The notes under the pieces are model-generated. The model searched no databases. It was not told the origin of the DNA and worked only from the letters and a program-made list of their open reading frames with translations. Shown here piece by piece: positions 10,034 to 20,891 of a DNA stretch of 64,000 nucleotides. The position numbers were made by a program, and so were the translations under genes. This stretch comes from Picosynechococcus sp. PCC 7117 (GTDB lineage Bacteria > Cyanobacteriota > Cyanobacteriia > Cyanobacteriales > MRBY01), in contig NZ_CP016477.1 in NCBI RefSeq assembly GCF_001693275.1, forward strand, positions 1,922,001 through 1,986,000. Reading direction: 5' to 3'. Within the stretch, counting starts at the first letter, position 1; each line of letters opens with the position of its first letter.

Positions 10034-11515
10034 ATGCTGAGTGCCTTAATTTGGCTGCCCTTGGCCGGAGCTCTGTTGGTAGCGATACTCCCCCAGGGAG
10101 AAAAAAATCAGTTTTCCCGGACGATGGCCCTGGGAGCGGCTGCCCTCGTTTTTGTTTGGACAGCTTGGTTGGGGTTCCATTATGATGTGGCGATCGCCGG
10201 CCTCCAATTTGTTGAACATTATCCTTGGATTGAGTGGTTGGGCCTGAACTACGATCTCGGTATTGATGGTTTATCGTTGCCCCTCCTTGCCCTCAATGCA
10301 TTGTTGACCCTAGTGGCCCTCTGGATTAGCCCCAAGGATCTGCACCGCCCCCGCTTTTATTACGCCCTCTTTTTGCTCTTGCAGGCGAGTGTCAATGGGG
10401 CATTTTTGGCCCAGGATGTGCTGCTCTTTTTTCTGTTCTACGAAATTGAAATTATTCCCCTATATTTTCTCATTGCGATTTGGGGCGGCAAAAAACGAGG
10501 CTATGCCGCCATTAAATTTTTGCTCTACACAGCCGTTTCCGGAATTTTAATTCTGGCTTCTTTCTTGGGTCTGGCCTTCCTCACAGAATCTAATACCTTT
10601 GCCTACAGTGCCCTCCACAGTGATTTGTTGCCCCTGACCACCCAATTAATTCTCCTCGGCGGCATTTTGGTGGGCTTTGGGATCAAAATTCCGTTTCTGC
10701 CTTTCCATACTTGGCTCCCGGATGCCCACGTCGAAGCGTCTACCCCTGTATCGGTGATTTTGGCGGGGGTGCTCCTCAAAGTTGGCACTTATGGTCTGCT
10801 GAAGTTTGGGATTGGCCTATTTCCCTTGGCTTGGGCTGTCGTGGCCCCTTGGCTAGCGATCTGGGCGGCGATCAGTGCCTTGTATGGGGCTTCCTGTGCG
10901 ATCGCCCAAAAAGACATGAAAAAAGTGGTGGCCTATTCTTCCATTGCCCACATGGCGTTTATTCTGCTGGCGGCGGCGGCGGCGACCCCCTTAAGTTTGG
11001 CAGCGGCAGAAATCCAGATGGTCAGCCATGGTTTAATCTCTGGGCTGCTCTTTTTGTTGGTGGGCATTGTCTACAAAAAAACGGGCAGTCGGGATGTCGA
11101 TTATCTACGGGGACTGCTCACCCCAGAACGGGGTCTGCCTTTGACGGGTAGTTTGATGATCCTGGGGGTCATGGCCAGTGCGGGTTTGCCGGGGATGGCG
11201 GGCTTTATCGCTGAATTCCTCATTTTTCGGGGCAGCTTTCCGGTGTATCCAGTGGCGACTCTCCTGTGTATGGTGGGGACAGGTCTCACGGCGGTGTATT
11301 TTCTGCTGATGATTAATAAGGTCTTTTTTGGCCGCTTGACCCCAGAACTCATTAATATGTCCCCGGTCAATTGGGCGGATCAGTTTCCGGCGGTTATGTT
11401 AGTGATATTGCTGTTCGTCTTTGGGTTGCAGCCCCAGTGGCTGGTGCGCTGGAGTGAGATCGACACAGCGGCCTTGGTGGCATCCCCGACGGCTATTGAA
11501 ATTTCTTTAAAGTAA
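10034..11515 (+). CDS. ndhD4: NADH dehydrogenase-like subunit NdhD4 (CO2-uptake NDH-1)
   Basis: NuoM/NdhD-type antiporter-like subunit, 493 residues, about 14 hydrophobic helices. Motifs include FFLFYEIEIIPLYFLIAIWG (conserved helix-5 glutamate), FLPFHTWLPDAHVEAST and KKVVAYSSIAHMAF. The longer open frame would start at a TTG at 10022, but GGAGGA at 10024-10029 is an evident ribosome site for the ATG at 10034, so I use that. Together with NdhF4 and CupB it forms the specialised arm that makes NDH-1 a CO2-hydrating pump. Confidence 0.92.
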   Translation: MLSALIWLPLAGALLVAILPQGEKNQFSRTMALGAAALVFVWTAWLGFHYDVAIAGLQFVEHYPWIEWLGLNYDLGIDGLSLPLLALNALLTLVALWISPKDLHRPRFYYALFLLLQASVNGAFLAQDVLLFFLFYEIEIIPLYFLIAIWGGKKRGYAAIKFLLYTAVSGILILASFLGLAFLTESNTFAYSALHSDLLPLTTQLILLGGILVGFGIKIPFLPFHTWLPDAHVEASTPVSVILAGVLLKVGTYGLLKFGIGLFPLAWAVVAPWLAIWAAISALYGASCAIAQKDMKKVVAYSSIAHMAFILLAAAAATPLSLAAAEIQMVSHGLISGLLFLLVGIVYKKTGSRDVDYLRGLLTPERGLPLTGSLMILGVMASAGLPGMAGFIAEFLIFRGSFPVYPVATLLCMVGTGLTAVYFLLMINKVFFGRLTPELINMSPVNWADQFPAVMLVILLFVFGLQPQWLVRWSEIDTAALVASPTAIEISLK

Positions 11516-11540
11516 AAGTAAGCGTTTAAGAATTGTGGAT

Positions 11541-12683
11541 ATGAATATGGTCACTGCTGTTTTAGAGCCTTCGCGGCATCCCCTTGCCCCTTTCATTCAT
11601 CGCCTTGAGCAAGGTTTACCGATGCTGGAAAATAGCGATCAAAATGTGATGGAAGTGGTGGGCATCCTCAAGAGTTATGGGGTGGTCTTAGATGCCTACT
11701 CGAATAATCTGAACTATGTGGCCGAATCGCAATTTCTCAATGTTTTTCCCTTTTTTAAGTATTTCAACGGCCAATTAACGGGCGATCGCCTCCTGAAACA
11801 CTGGTGGCATGACCGCATTAACTTTGAATATGCCGAATATTGCATGAAGTCGATGTTTTGGCATGGTGGTGGGGGTTTAGATGCCTACCTCGACACGCCA
11901 GAATTTATTGAGGCCGCCAAAAAGGCGATCGCCGCCCGCTGGAAAAATAATCCCTTCATGTTGGGTTTGAATAAACTCTTCCCCGATTTTCTCCTAGAGC
12001 AAACCCGCCAAATGGCCTACTACACAGGCTTAGGTCAGTTTTGGCGCGTCATGAGTGATATGTTTCTCGACTTGAGCGATCGCTACGATGCCGGCGAAAT
12101 CAAAACCACCGCCGACGTGACCAACCACGTCCTAGCCGGATTGGTAGCTGATGCCAGCCGTCCCATCACCTACAAGGTCGAAATCAAAGGGGAAGTGTAT
12201 GAGTTAATTCCAGAATCTGCGGGTTTAACTTTCCTGATGGATACCGCCGTTCCCTACGTCGAAGCGATTTTCTTCCGGGGAACCCCCTTTGCTGGCACCA
12301 TCTCCTACAATGCCCAGGCCGCCCAAGTCCCCGCCGAACAAGGGATCTTTACCTATGGGGCTCTCTATGCCGACCCATTACCCATTGGTGGTTCGGGGAT
12401 TCCGCCGACTCTGTTGATGCAAGATATGCGCCACTTCTTACCCGATTATCTCTGGGATTACTATATGGGCACCCTGCGCAAAGAGCAGGATTTGCGGGTC
12501 AAAATTTGCCAAACCTTCCAAAAATCGATGTTCTGTGTGACCAGTGCGGCTTTGATGGGGCTGGCTCCCCACGGGTTAGAACCCAAAACCCTCGCTGAGC
12601 AACAGGCAAACCGTGAATTTTTTGAACATTGGATGGATCGCCTCTTAAGTTCTCAAATTAAAGCTGTTAATAGCCAAGCATAG
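11541..12683 (+). CDS. cupB: CO2 hydration protein CupB (ChpX)
   Basis: Peripheral carbonic-anhydrase-like subunit that docks on the NdhF4/NdhD4 arm and converts CO2 to bicarbonate on the cytoplasmic side. About 380 residues; sequence blocks EPSRHPLAPFIHRLEQGLPM, KYFNGQLTGDRLLKHWWHDR and SFxxTPFAGTISYNAQ-like text are those of the CupA/CupB family. The length and the lack of a following cupS favour CupB over CupA. ATGs occur at 11541 and 11547, and a GTG at 11535; no good ribosome site separates them. It follows ndhD4 by 25 bp and faces speA. Confidence 0.9.
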   Translation: MNMVTAVLEPSRHPLAPFIHRLEQGLPMLENSDQNVMEVVGILKSYGVVLDAYSNNLNYVAESQFLNVFPFFKYFNGQLTGDRLLKHWWHDRINFEYAEYCMKSMFWHGGGGLDAYLDTPEFIEAAKKAIAARWKNNPFMLGLNKLFPDFLLEQTRQMAYYTGLGQFWRVMSDMFLDLSDRYDAGEIKTTADVTNHVLAGLVADASRPITYKVEIKGEVYELIPESAGLTFLMDTAVPYVEAIFFRGTPFAGTISYNAQAAQVPAEQGIFTYGALYADPLPIGGSGIPPTLLMQDMRHFLPDYLWDYYMGTLRKEQDLRVKICQTFQKSMFCVTSAALMGLAPHGLEPKTLAEQQANREFFEHWMDRLLSSQIKAVNSQA

Positions 12684-12779
12684 AGAGAACAGCTGCTTTT
12701 CTTGTCCTGTAGAAAAACAAGTCAATATTTGGGCTTGGAGTAAATACAGATTCCTTGTGAATTTGCGCTGATCGGATGA

Positions 12780-14714
12780 TTAGTGGAGGTAGGTGTAGCT
12801 TTCTAAGCTTTGACGATAATGGTTAATCAAAAGTTGTGACTGCTGGAGGGTTAGGCGCTTTTCACTCAGGGCTTTCTCTGTGCGACACCGCATTGTTTCG
12901 AGGAGATCGGCCACGTCATATTGCACATACTGCAAAACTTCTTTGATCGTGTCCCCTTCTACGAGGTGTTCGAGATGGTAACCGTCATCGGTCAGGCGCA
13001 CGTGTACTACATGGGTATCGCCAAACAGGTTGTGGAGGTTGCCCATAATTTCTTGGTAAGCGCCCATCAAAAAGAGACCCAGATAGTAAGGCTGACCATT
13101 GGGAGGGTGCAGTTCAAGAAGATTTTTACTTTCGGCCTTGGTATCAATAAAACGGTTAATACGTCCGTCGCTATCACAGGTTAAATCTGCCAGGATGCCT
13201 TTTTTTGTCGGTTCTTCGTGGAGTCGGTGGATCGGCATAATCGGAAAAAGCTGATCAATGGCCCAACTGTCTGGCACCGATTGAAACACAGACAAATTCA
13301 CATAGTAGAGAGCGGCCATATTTTGCCAAAGTTCTTCAAAGTCTTCGGGGATGCTGGCTTGCCCTTGGATAATCGAAAAAATCTTTTGGCAACAAGACCA
13401 GTACAATTCTTCGGCATTGGCGCGATCGCCTAAGCTGAGATAGCCCAAATTAAACAGGCTGATGGCTTCGTCTTTGAATTGCACGGCATCGTGATAGTTT
13501 TCCTGGTAATTTTCTGGGGTAATGGTGTCGTAGGTTTCCCGCAAATTACGCAGCACCAAATGCTCTTTATAGTCGGGCTTCGGGGGCAAGATTGGGTCAA
13601 CTTCACTACTGCCGAGGACATCAAAAATTAACACGGCCTGGTGGGAGGCGATCGCCCGCCCACTTTCACTTACCAGCACGGGCACGGGCACGTTGGTTTC
13701 ATCGCAAGTATCCTGCACCGTCGCCACCACGTCGTTGGCGTAGTTTTGCATATTGTAGTTCTTCGAGGAGGGGAAATTGTTCTTGGAGCCGCTGTAGTCC
13801 ACCGCGAGACCGCCGCCCACATCCAAAAAGCCCATGGGAGCGCCGAGTTTTACCAGTTCCACATAGATTTGTGAGGCTTCTCGGATGGCAGACTTAACAA
13901 CACTGATCGAGGAAAGTTGGGAACCGATGTGGTAGTGCAACAATTGCAGGCAATCGAGCATTTCCTCTGCCTGTAGTTTTTCCACGAGCCGCAAAATCTG
14001 CGGAATAGTTAGCCCAAATTTAGCGCGATCGCCAGAGGAGCCCCCCCAACGACCAATGCCGCGACTGGCAAGCTTGGCGCGAATGCCCAACATCGGCCGG
14101 ATGCCCAAACTTTGACTCGCCCGAATCACCAAGTCTAATTCTTCCGGCTGTTCGATCACGATCAAGGCGCGGTGTCCCAATTGGGTCGCCAGGAGGGCCG
14201 TTTCAATGTAATGCTGGTCTTTATAACCGTTGCAAATGAGCAGTCGCTCTTGATCGGCCTCTGGTTCTAACAGAGCGATCGCAATCATGAGTTCTGGCTT
14301 AGAACCCGCTTCTAGGCCCAGGTGGTGGGTGCGCCCCAACTCCACAAGATCTTCTACCAAATGGCGCTGCTGATTGCATTTGACCGGATACACACCCCGG
14401 TAATGGTTCGGATAGTCATACCGGGCGATCGCCGTCGCAAAACAGTCCTGGAGCCGTTCAATGCGATCGCGGAGAATATCCGGAAAACGAATTAAGAAGG
14501 GTAAACCAATGTTTCGCTGTTTGAGGGATTCTACCAGCTCAAATAGATCAATACTCGTCCCTGCGTCCCCAAGGGGAGACACCTGCACATGACCCTGGTT
14601 GTTAATCGAAAAATATGGTTCCCCCCACCCTGCCACTTGGTATAACGTCTCGCTATCCGCCACTGTCCAACGGGTATTCACTGACTGCTCCAAACAACCA
14701 AGGGCTTTGTTCAT
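12780..14714 (-). CDS. speA: Biosynthetic arginine decarboxylase
   Basis: PLP enzyme converting arginine to agmatine, the entry to polyamine synthesis and a route for arginine breakdown. At 644 residues it matches the SpeA family. The PLP lysine is K112 in HYRGVYPVKCNQ; glycine-rich LGIRAKLASRGIGRWGGSSG and GFLDVGGGLAVDYSG are also present, and the C-terminal half carries SEVDPILPPKPDYKEH and LADLTCDSDGR. Start ATG 14714. It is monocistronic and convergent with cupB. Confidence 0.96.
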   Translation of the reverse strand: MNKALGCLEQSVNTRWTVADSETLYQVAGWGEPYFSINNQGHVQVSPLGDAGTSIDLFELVESLKQRNIGLPFLIRFPDILRDRIERLQDCFATAIARYDYPNHYRGVYPVKCNQQRHLVEDLVELGRTHHLGLEAGSKPELMIAIALLEPEADQERLLICNGYKDQHYIETALLATQLGHRALIVIEQPEELDLVIRASQSLGIRPMLGIRAKLASRGIGRWGGSSGDRAKFGLTIPQILRLVEKLQAEEMLDCLQLLHYHIGSQLSSISVVKSAIREASQIYVELVKLGAPMGFLDVGGGLAVDYSGSKNNFPSSKNYNMQNYANDVVATVQDTCDETNVPVPVLVSESGRAIASHQAVLIFDVLGSSEVDPILPPKPDYKEHLVLRNLRETYDTITPENYQENYHDAVQFKDEAISLFNLGYLSLGDRANAEELYWSCCQKIFSIIQGQASIPEDFEELWQNMAALYYVNLSVFQSVPDSWAIDQLFPIMPIHRLHEEPTKKGILADLTCDSDGRINRFIDTKAESKNLLELHPPNGQPYYLGLFLMGAYQEIMGNLHNLFGDTHVVHVRLTDDGYHLEHLVEGDTIKEVLQYVQYDVADLLETMRCRTEKALSEKRLTLQQSQLLINHYRQSLESYTYLH

Positions 14715-14996
14715 CGTGGGTTTGCAACCTATTCCATTAAATTTTTGCCGGGCCTGGACAATTTTTGAAAATTGCCACTCTCTTATTTTCCCAGAGACGC
14801 CTCATCATACACAATGTTTTTGTGAAAATGCTGGGGAATGATTCGGCGATCGCCCCGCCGCCAATTGTGGCCGATGAACTCTCCATGGTTCTAAATTTTT
14901 TCTATACTTCTGGAAACAGACCCTACCGACCCTTGTTAATCTGTTAATAACTTCTGGCCATACCTTCATCCTAAAATTTTCCGTTTATCCTTGCAT

Positions 14997-15755
14997 ATGC
15001 CGCCAATCCTCCCTTCCACAAAGCCGATCATCGCGCAACAGCCCACACCGATTACAACCTTAGATCGCCCGACCTTTGGTGGCATTGCCCTATGGATTGC
15101 CCTTGCTTCGGCCTTCTTCTGCACTACCCTAGGTCTTTTGTTCTATATTCGTGGCATTAATCAAAAGCACAAAAAAGAAGCCAAGCTCAATCGTTACAAA
15201 ATTAACGATCTCAAGAAAAAACTCAAACTGGCCCTGAACACCATCAAGAAAATGGAAAGTAACCCGGATTTAGTACACTCCCGGGAGTTTAACCTCGATT
15301 ACCTCCGGATGCGGATGGAAGAAGATCAGTTCCACTACGTGATTGTGAACCAGCTTAAAATTAAGGTACGTCTCATCATCAGCGTTGCTCTACGTCCCAG
15401 CACCGCCGATGTAGCTACCGTCGGTATTGCCACCAGTGGTCGCCCCGTGGATGAAATTTTTGACGTTTATTACGACACGATTAATCGAGAAGGTCAACGT
15501 CAAGAGGGGGTTTTATTTCGGGTAAATATTAGCCTTACAAAACTTCCCGCCCAAGCTAGCAGCATCACCGTTGAACAAATTATTGATTGTCTTGAAAAGT
15601 TCCTCAATCCCAGTGAAGCCCCGGACTATTGGCAGCCCACGGTGCAAGGGCGTGTCGTCACTATTGAATGGGATCAAAAAGCAAAACCCACACCGCTACT
15701 CCTCTTTAAACAGTCAGAAGAAGGAGACAATGTGAGTTTTCGTAGTATTGCCTGA
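14997..15755 (+). CDS. Conserved-looking membrane-anchored protein of unknown function
   Basis: I do not recognise a characterised family. The 252 residues have a short Pro-rich N-terminus and one strong transmembrane helix (about residues 29-51, GIALWIALASAFFCTTLGLLF). A highly basic, probably coiled segment follows (about 55-85, KHKKEAKLNRYKINDLKKK), then a soluble alpha/beta domain containing VIVNQLKIKVRLIISVALRP and ITVEQIIDCLEKFLNP. The layout suggests a protein anchored with a large cytoplasmic domain. A TTG at 14991 opens the frame; the ATG at 14997 is more likely. It lies alone between divergent speA and convergent sufS. Confidence 0.75.
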   Translation: MPPILPSTKPIIAQQPTPITTLDRPTFGGIALWIALASAFFCTTLGLLFYIRGINQKHKKEAKLNRYKINDLKKKLKLALNTIKKMESNPDLVHSREFNLDYLRMRMEEDQFHYVIVNQLKIKVRLIISVALRPSTADVATVGIATSGRPVDEIFDVYYDTINREGQRQEGVLFRVNISLTKLPAQASSITVEQIIDCLEKFLNPSEAPDYWQPTVQGRVVTIEWDQKAKPTPLLLFKQSEEGDNVSFRSIA

Positions 15756-15805
15756 TGATCTCTAGCAATTAGCGAAAATTAGGGAGATTTGAAAAATATT
15801 TGTCA

Positions 15806-17068
15806 TTAACTACCCATGCTGGTAAAGAAATCAATGGTGTCCTTCAGGGCAGCAATAAATTGATCGATTTCAGCGGTGGTGTTGTAAAAATAGAGGCTGG
15901 CGCGGGCACTACCAGAGGCATCGAACAGACGGTGGAGGGGTTGGGTACAGTGGTGGCCGGAACGAATGGCAACGCCGTCGTGGTCGAGGAGGGTCGCTAA
16001 GTCATTGGCATGGACACCAGCAACGTTAAAGGCCGCGAGGGCCGCCCGACCTTCCCCCTGGGTATCGGGTTGTTTGCCATAAATTTTTAGGTTCGGGATG
16101 TCCCGGAGTCCCTTAAAAAGATAGGCAGTGAGTTCAGCTTCGTAGGCGTGGATGCGATCCATCCCAATTTGAGAGAGATAATCCACCGCCGCTCCAAGGG
16201 CGGTCGCCTCACCGATGGCTGGGGTTCCCGCTTCAAATTTGTGGGGCAGTTCACCGTAGGTAGAATGATCAAAGAAGACCTCGGCGATCATTTCTCCACC
16301 GCCTAAGAAGGGAGGCATCGCTTCGAGAATGTCCCGTTTTCCATAGAGAAAACCAATGCCCGTGGGCGCACACATTTTGTGACCAGAGCCGACGAGCCAG
16401 TCACAGTCCATTTGCTGCACATCAACGGGCATATGGGGCAAACTCTGGCAGGCATCAATGAGAATTTTTGCGCCATATTTGCGGGCCGCTTGGATGATCT
16501 CCGTCACCGGATTCACATTGCCCAAGGTATTGGAGACATGAACCACTGTGACTAGCTTCGTTTTGTCGCTAAGTAGCGCTTGGTATTGCTCAAAATCAAA
16601 GGTTTCATCCTGGGTTAACGGTACATACTTCAAGACAGCCCCAGTTTTCGCCGCGATCATTTGCCAAGGCACAATGTTGCTGTGGTGTTCCATCACCGAC
16701 AGGATAATTTCATCCCCCGGCCCCAGATTACTCAACCCCCAACTGTAGGCGACAAGATTAATCGCTTCACTGGCATTGCGGGTGTAAACGATTTCATCAC
16801 GATTGGCCGCATTGATAAACCGGGCGACTTTATCCCGTGCCCCTTCGTAGCCATCCGTTGCCCGGGCACTCAGGCTATGGATCCCCCGGTGAACATTGGC
16901 ATTATCTTGTTGGTAATAATGCAGCAACGCATCGAGGACGGCCTTGGGCTTTTGGGAGGTGGCAGCGTTATCGAAGTAGATCAGTGGCTTTCCGTGCACA
17001 GTTTGGTGCAGGATGGGAAAGTCGTCACGAACCTGTTCGGCAAGGGGTTTCGGTTGGGTTGTGATCAT
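15806..17068 (-). CDS. sufS: Cysteine desulfurase SufS
   Basis: PLP-dependent enzyme that takes sulfur from cysteine for Fe-S cluster assembly on SufBCD. The 420 residues carry the PLP lysine K231 ([11 protein letters not shown]) and the group II catalytic cysteine C374 in [11 protein letters not shown], with [17 protein letters not shown] near the N-terminus. It is the last gene of sufBCDS, 57 bp after sufD. SufE is not seen in the window. Confidence 0.97.
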   Translation of the reverse strand: MITTQPKPLAEQVRDDFPILHQTVHGKPLIYFDNAATSQKPKAVLDALLHYYQQDNANVHRGIHSLSARATDGYEGARDKVARFINAANRDEIVYTRNASEAINLVAYSWGLSNLGPGDEIILSVMEHHSNIVPWQMIAAKTGAVLKYVPLTQDETFDFEQYQALLSDKTKLVTVVHVSNTLGNVNPVTEIIQAARKYGAKILIDACQSLPHMPVDVQQMDCDWLVGSGHKMCAPTGIGFLYGKRDILEAMPPFLGGGEMIAEVFFDHSTYGELPHKFEAGTPAIGEATALGAAVDYLSQIGMDRIHAYEAELTAYLFKGLRDIPNLKIYGKQPDTQGEGRAALAAFNVAGVHANDLATLLDHDGVAIRSGHHCTQPLHRLFDASGSARASLYFYNTTAEIDQFIAALKDTIDFFTSMGS

Positions 17069-17125
17069 AGGGGATTCACTGGGTCGGATGGGTGAGCGGG
17101 AACAGTTGGGGCGGCAATTTACAAG

Positions 17126-18484
17126 TTAGTCAACGGTGCGACAGGCAACACAACCCGTAAGGGCCTGCTGTAAATGGGCGATCGCCACGGTATCGAGAAT
17201 TTCCGCAGCAAAGGCATCAATCAGCAAATGGCGCGCATCATAGTCATTGAGACCGCGACTGCGGAGGTAGAAAATTTCCTCGGCTTCCAGTTGGCTGACG
17301 GTGGCGCCGTGGGCACATTTCACGTTATCGGCGGTAATTTGCAGTTCGGGTTTGGTATCGACTTTGGCCTTGGGAGACAGCAGCAAATTACGGTTCAGTT
17401 GGGCCGCGTTGGTCATTTGCGCTTTCTGGGGCACATGGATTTGGCCGTTGAAAACAGACCGGGCCGCATCGTCAATAATGCATTTATGGAGTTGATCAAC
17501 GCTGCCGTAGGGATGCTGGAGATAAACGGCGGTGTGGGTGTCGCTGAGTTGTTCGGCGCCAACCATGGTTAACCCCTTGAGAATGGTTTCTGTTTGGGGG
17601 CCGTTTTGGGTCAGGGTCAGGGTATGGCGACTCAGTTGGGCACCAAAATTAACTTCTGTGAGTTGGTAATGGCTGTCTTGGGCTTGGGCGATCGCCGTAT
17701 TACCGAGATGAATCGCGCCCCCAGCTTCCCGTTGTACCCGCACATGGTTAAGGCGGGCATTGGCCTGCACCCAAATTTCCGTTAAAGCATTGTTGAAATA
17801 GCGGTGGGTATCTTGATCGGTGCAACCCTGGGCGATCGCCCCGTAATATTCCACCACATTGGCCTGGGCTCCCGTTTCCGCAATCACGAGACAGCGGGAC
17901 TGCATAGCCGTCGGTTGATCCGCACCGTTGCCCAGAAATAGCAGTTGGATTGGCTGTTCAACAACGGTATTTTTCGGCACCCAAACAATGGCGAGATCCC
18001 CAAGACCTGCATCATTGAGGGCGGCAAACACATCCAGTTGCTCGGTCTGCTGGCCAAGATATTTGGCGATCGCCACTTTTTGAGCCGTCGCTAATGCCGT
18101 GAAGTTGCCGACAAAAACGCCGTCAGGTAATCCCGAAACGCAGGACTGGTCAGGGGCATAGTGGCCATTCACAAATACCAAACGACTGTTGGTTGTTTCC
18201 GGTAGGGCGAAAACTTCCAAATCTGCTGCCGTTGGGGTTGTCGGTTGCGCCGCCTGAAAAGCCGTATTTTTGAGCACCGATAAATCCGTTACCCGCCAGG
18301 CCTCATCCCGTCGGCTTGGGAATTTTCCTTGGCGAACTTTTTCAAGGCCTTGATCGCGAATGGCTTGAAATTCCGCTGATTGGTTTCGGTCGAGTAATCC
18401 GAGAAATTTTTCCAGATTGGGATCGACTTCTGTGGGTTGACTCTGGGAAAAGGCGATCGCCGCTGTCATGGTACCGCTAGACAT
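17126..18484 (-). CDS. sufD: Fe-S cluster assembly protein SufD
   Basis: SufB paralogue that pairs with SufB and the ATPase SufC to form the cluster scaffold. The 452 residues include the C-terminal SufBD core: HVPQKAQMTNAAQLNRNLLL, KPELQITADNVKCAHGATV and FYLRSRGLNDYDARHLLIDAF. The N-terminal half is more variable, as usual. Only 2 bp separate its ATG (18484) from the sufC stop, so translation is coupled. A second ATG five codons in is possible. Confidence 0.96.
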   Translation of the reverse strand: MSSGTMTAAIAFSQSQPTEVDPNLEKFLGLLDRNQSAEFQAIRDQGLEKVRQGKFPSRRDEAWRVTDLSVLKNTAFQAAQPTTPTAADLEVFALPETTNSRLVFVNGHYAPDQSCVSGLPDGVFVGNFTALATAQKVAIAKYLGQQTEQLDVFAALNDAGLGDLAIVWVPKNTVVEQPIQLLFLGNGADQPTAMQSRCLVIAETGAQANVVEYYGAIAQGCTDQDTHRYFNNALTEIWVQANARLNHVRVQREAGGAIHLGNTAIAQAQDSHYQLTEVNFGAQLSRHTLTLTQNGPQTETILKGLTMVGAEQLSDTHTAVYLQHPYGSVDQLHKCIIDDAARSVFNGQIHVPQKAQMTNAAQLNRNLLLSPKAKVDTKPELQITADNVKCAHGATVSQLEAEEIFYLRSRGLNDYDARHLLIDAFAAEILDTVAIAHLQQALTGCVACRTVD

Positions 18485-18486
18485 AG

Positions 18487-19260
18487 TTACACAACCCCCG
18501 CAGCCAGTTCTTGATCGAGGAAATCATAGCCCGTTGCTTCTAATTCCAGGGCAAGTTCCTTGCCGCCACTCTTCACAATCCGGCCATCGTACATCACATG
18601 GACAAACTGGGGCGTGATGTAATCCAATAAGCGTTGGTAGTGGGTGATTAAAAGAAACGCATTATCGGGTGTTGCCAATTGATTAACCCCTTCCGCCACA
18701 ATTCGCAGCGCATCAATATCGAGGCCAGAATCAATCTCATCTAAAATGCCTAGGCTCGGCTCTAGTAGGGCCATTTGTAAAATTTCGTTGCGCTTTTTCT
18801 CGCCTCCAGAAAACCCTTCGTTCAAGCTTCTTTCGAGGAAACTGGGGTTCATTTTGACCACTTCGAGTTTTTCTTCGATCAAATCCTCAAAATCAAAGGC
18901 ATCAATCTCCTCTTTACCCTGATGCTTGAGCTTGGCATTGTAGGCAACCCGCAGGAAATCAAGGTTGCTCACCCCAGGAATCTCTAACGGATATTGGAAG
19001 GCGAGGAAAATACCATCTAAAGCCCGTTCTTCGGCTTCCTTCTCCAAGAGGTTTTCGCCCTTGTAGATAATTTCGCCACCAGTGACTTCATACTCAGGGT
19101 GGCCCGCAATAATTTTTGACAGGGTGCTTTTTCCTGAACCATTCCGGCCCATAATTGCGTGGATTTCTCCTGCTTTGATCTCTAGATCAACGCCCTTGAG
19201 GATCGGCTGACCATCGACGGTCGCGGTCAAATTTTTAATCGCTAAAATAACGTCACTCAT
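18487..19260 (-). CDS. sufC: Fe-S assembly ATPase SufC
   Basis: ABC-type ATPase that drives conformational change of SufB-SufD. Walker A is GRNGSGKST, the signature is [17 protein letters not shown] and Walker B is [12 protein letters not shown], all complete. The longer frame starts at TTG 19269, but GAAGG directly precedes the ATG at 19260, giving 257 residues starting [11 protein letters not shown]. It sits between sufB and sufD in the standard order. Confidence 0.97.
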   Translation of the reverse strand: MSDVILAIKNLTATVDGQPILKGVDLEIKAGEIHAIMGRNGSGKSTLSKIIAGHPEYEVTGGEIIYKGENLLEKEAEERALDGIFLAFQYPLEIPGVSNLDFLRVAYNAKLKHQGKEEIDAFDFEDLIEEKLEVVKMNPSFLERSLNEGFSGGEKKRNEILQMALLEPSLGILDEIDSGLDIDALRIVAEGVNQLATPDNAFLLITHYQRLLDYITPQFVHVMYDGRIVKSGGKELALELEATGYDFLDQELAAGVV

Positions 19261-19326
19261 TGCCTTCAATTGCTTATTTCTGAACTAAAAAACGAATACT
19301 TATTTGCTGATAATTGAGGTTTGAAG

Positions 19327-20766
19327 CTACCCAACAGTGCCTTCGAGTTTGAGGCTGAGAAGTTTATCTGCTTCAGCCGCAAATTCCATCGGTAACTCAC
19401 TGAGCACATCCTTACAGAAGCCACTAACAAGCATTGAAATGGCGTCCTCTTCGGCGATACCCCGCTGGGCAAAGTAAAAGAGCTGCTCCTCGCCAATTTT
19501 TGCAGTGGAAGCTTCATGTTCCACCTTGGCATTTTGATTATCCACTTGGATGTAGGGGAAAGTATTGGCTTCCGCCGTATCGCCAATGAGCATCGAATCA
19601 CATTGGGAATAGTTACGCGCTCCGTCAGCTTTGGGGTGCATTTTCACCAAGCCCCGGTAGCTATTTTTCGATTTGCCCGCCGAAATGCCTTTAGAAATGA
19701 TTGTGCTACGGCTGTTTTTACCGATGTGGATCATTTTGGTGCCTGTGTCGGCCTGCTGGTGATTATTCGTTAAAGCAATGGAATAAAATTCACCCACGGA
19801 GTTATCGCCGAGCAAGACACAACTGGGGTATTTCCAGGTGATCGCCGAGCCGGTTTCTACCTGAGTCCAGGAAATCTTAGAATTGATACCTTTACAGAGG
19901 CCCCGCTTCGTCACGAAGTTGTAGATACCGCCTTTGCCCTCTTCGTCCCCCGCAAACCAGTTTTGGACGGTGGAATATTTGATGTCAGCGTTGTCAAGGG
20001 CCACCAGTTCGACCACAGCAGCATGGAGCTGATTGGTGTCAAACATTGGTGCGGTACAACCTTCAAGATAGCTCACGGAGGCACCTTCTTCGGCGATAAT
20101 CAGCGTCCGCTCGAATTGACCTGTTTCCCCATCATTGATCCGAAAATAGGTGGATAACTCCATCGGGCATTTCACGCCTTTGGGAATAAAGACGAAGGAA
20201 CCGTCACTAAACACGGCGGAGTTGAGCGCCGCAAAGTAGTTGTCAGAAGTGGGCACAACGGTACCGAGATATTTTTTGACCAGGTCTGGATATTCCTGCA
20301 GTGCTTCGGAAATGGAGCAGAAAATTACACCGTGCTTGGCGAGGTCTTTTTTAAAGGTGGTCGCAATGGAAACGCTATCAAAAACGGCATCTACAGCGAC
20401 ATTGGATAGACGCTTTTGTTCTGAAAGGGGGATGCCTAGCTTCTCGAACGTTTCTAGGAGGGCCGGATCAATTTCGTCCAGGCTCTCGATTTTTTTAGTT
20501 TCTTTTTTAGGGGCAGCGTAGTAAACGATGTCCTGGTAGTCGATGGGGGGATATTTAACGTGGGCCCATTCTGGCTCAGCCATTTTAAGCCACTGGTGGT
20601 AAGCCTTGAGACGAAACTCCAGCATAAAGTCCGGTTCGTTTTTCTTGGCGGAAATTAAGCGAACGACATCTTCGCTGAGGCCACGGGGAATTTTTTCCGT
20701 CTCGATATCTGTGACGAAACCATATTTATAGGGCTGATTGACAAGGGTTTTGACAGTCGCACTCAT
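19327..20766 (-). CDS. sufB: Fe-S cluster scaffold protein SufB
   Basis: Main scaffold on which Fe-S clusters form. The 479 residues show typical SufB blocks: [20 protein letters not shown]-like N-terminus, [59 protein letters not shown] and [20 protein letters not shown]. It is the first gene of the operon, transcribed away from sufR from a region carrying two SufR operators. Confidence 0.98.
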   Translation of the reverse strand: MSATVKTLVNQPYKYGFVTDIETEKIPRGLSEDVVRLISAKKNEPDFMLEFRLKAYHQWLKMAEPEWAHVKYPPIDYQDIVYYAAPKKETKKIESLDEIDPALLETFEKLGIPLSEQKRLSNVAVDAVFDSVSIATTFKKDLAKHGVIFCSISEALQEYPDLVKKYLGTVVPTSDNYFAALNSAVFSDGSFVFIPKGVKCPMELSTYFRINDGETGQFERTLIIAEEGASVSYLEGCTAPMFDTNQLHAAVVELVALDNADIKYSTVQNWFAGDEEGKGGIYNFVTKRGLCKGINSKISWTQVETGSAITWKYPSCVLLGDNSVGEFYSIALTNNHQQADTGTKMIHIGKNSRSTIISKGISAGKSKNSYRGLVKMHPKADGARNYSQCDSMLIGDTAEANTFPYIQVDNQNAKVEHEASTAKIGEEQLFYFAQRGIAEEDAISMLVSGFCKDVLSELPMEFAAEADKLLSLKLEGTVG

Positions 20767-20849
20767 GCTGGGGTCAGTCTCTCTACAGAATGGGTAATGC
20801 TTTCTGGGTTTGGCGTTGTCGGATTAAGAAAACGCGATATGATTAGTTT

Positions 20850-20867
20850 AACAACTGTTTGGTTGTT
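20850..20867. promoter_or_regulatory. SufR operator 1
   Basis: CAAC-tgtttg-GTTG, an exact CAAC-N6-GTTG palindrome with arms extending to AACAAC/GTTGTT, in the sufB-sufR divergent region. In Synechocystis the repressor SufR binds two such sites to repress sufBCDS and control its own gene. The motif and context match exactly; binding is inferred. Confidence 0.88.
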
Positions 20868-20891
20868 TTAGTTTCTATTCAAGGTACTTTA

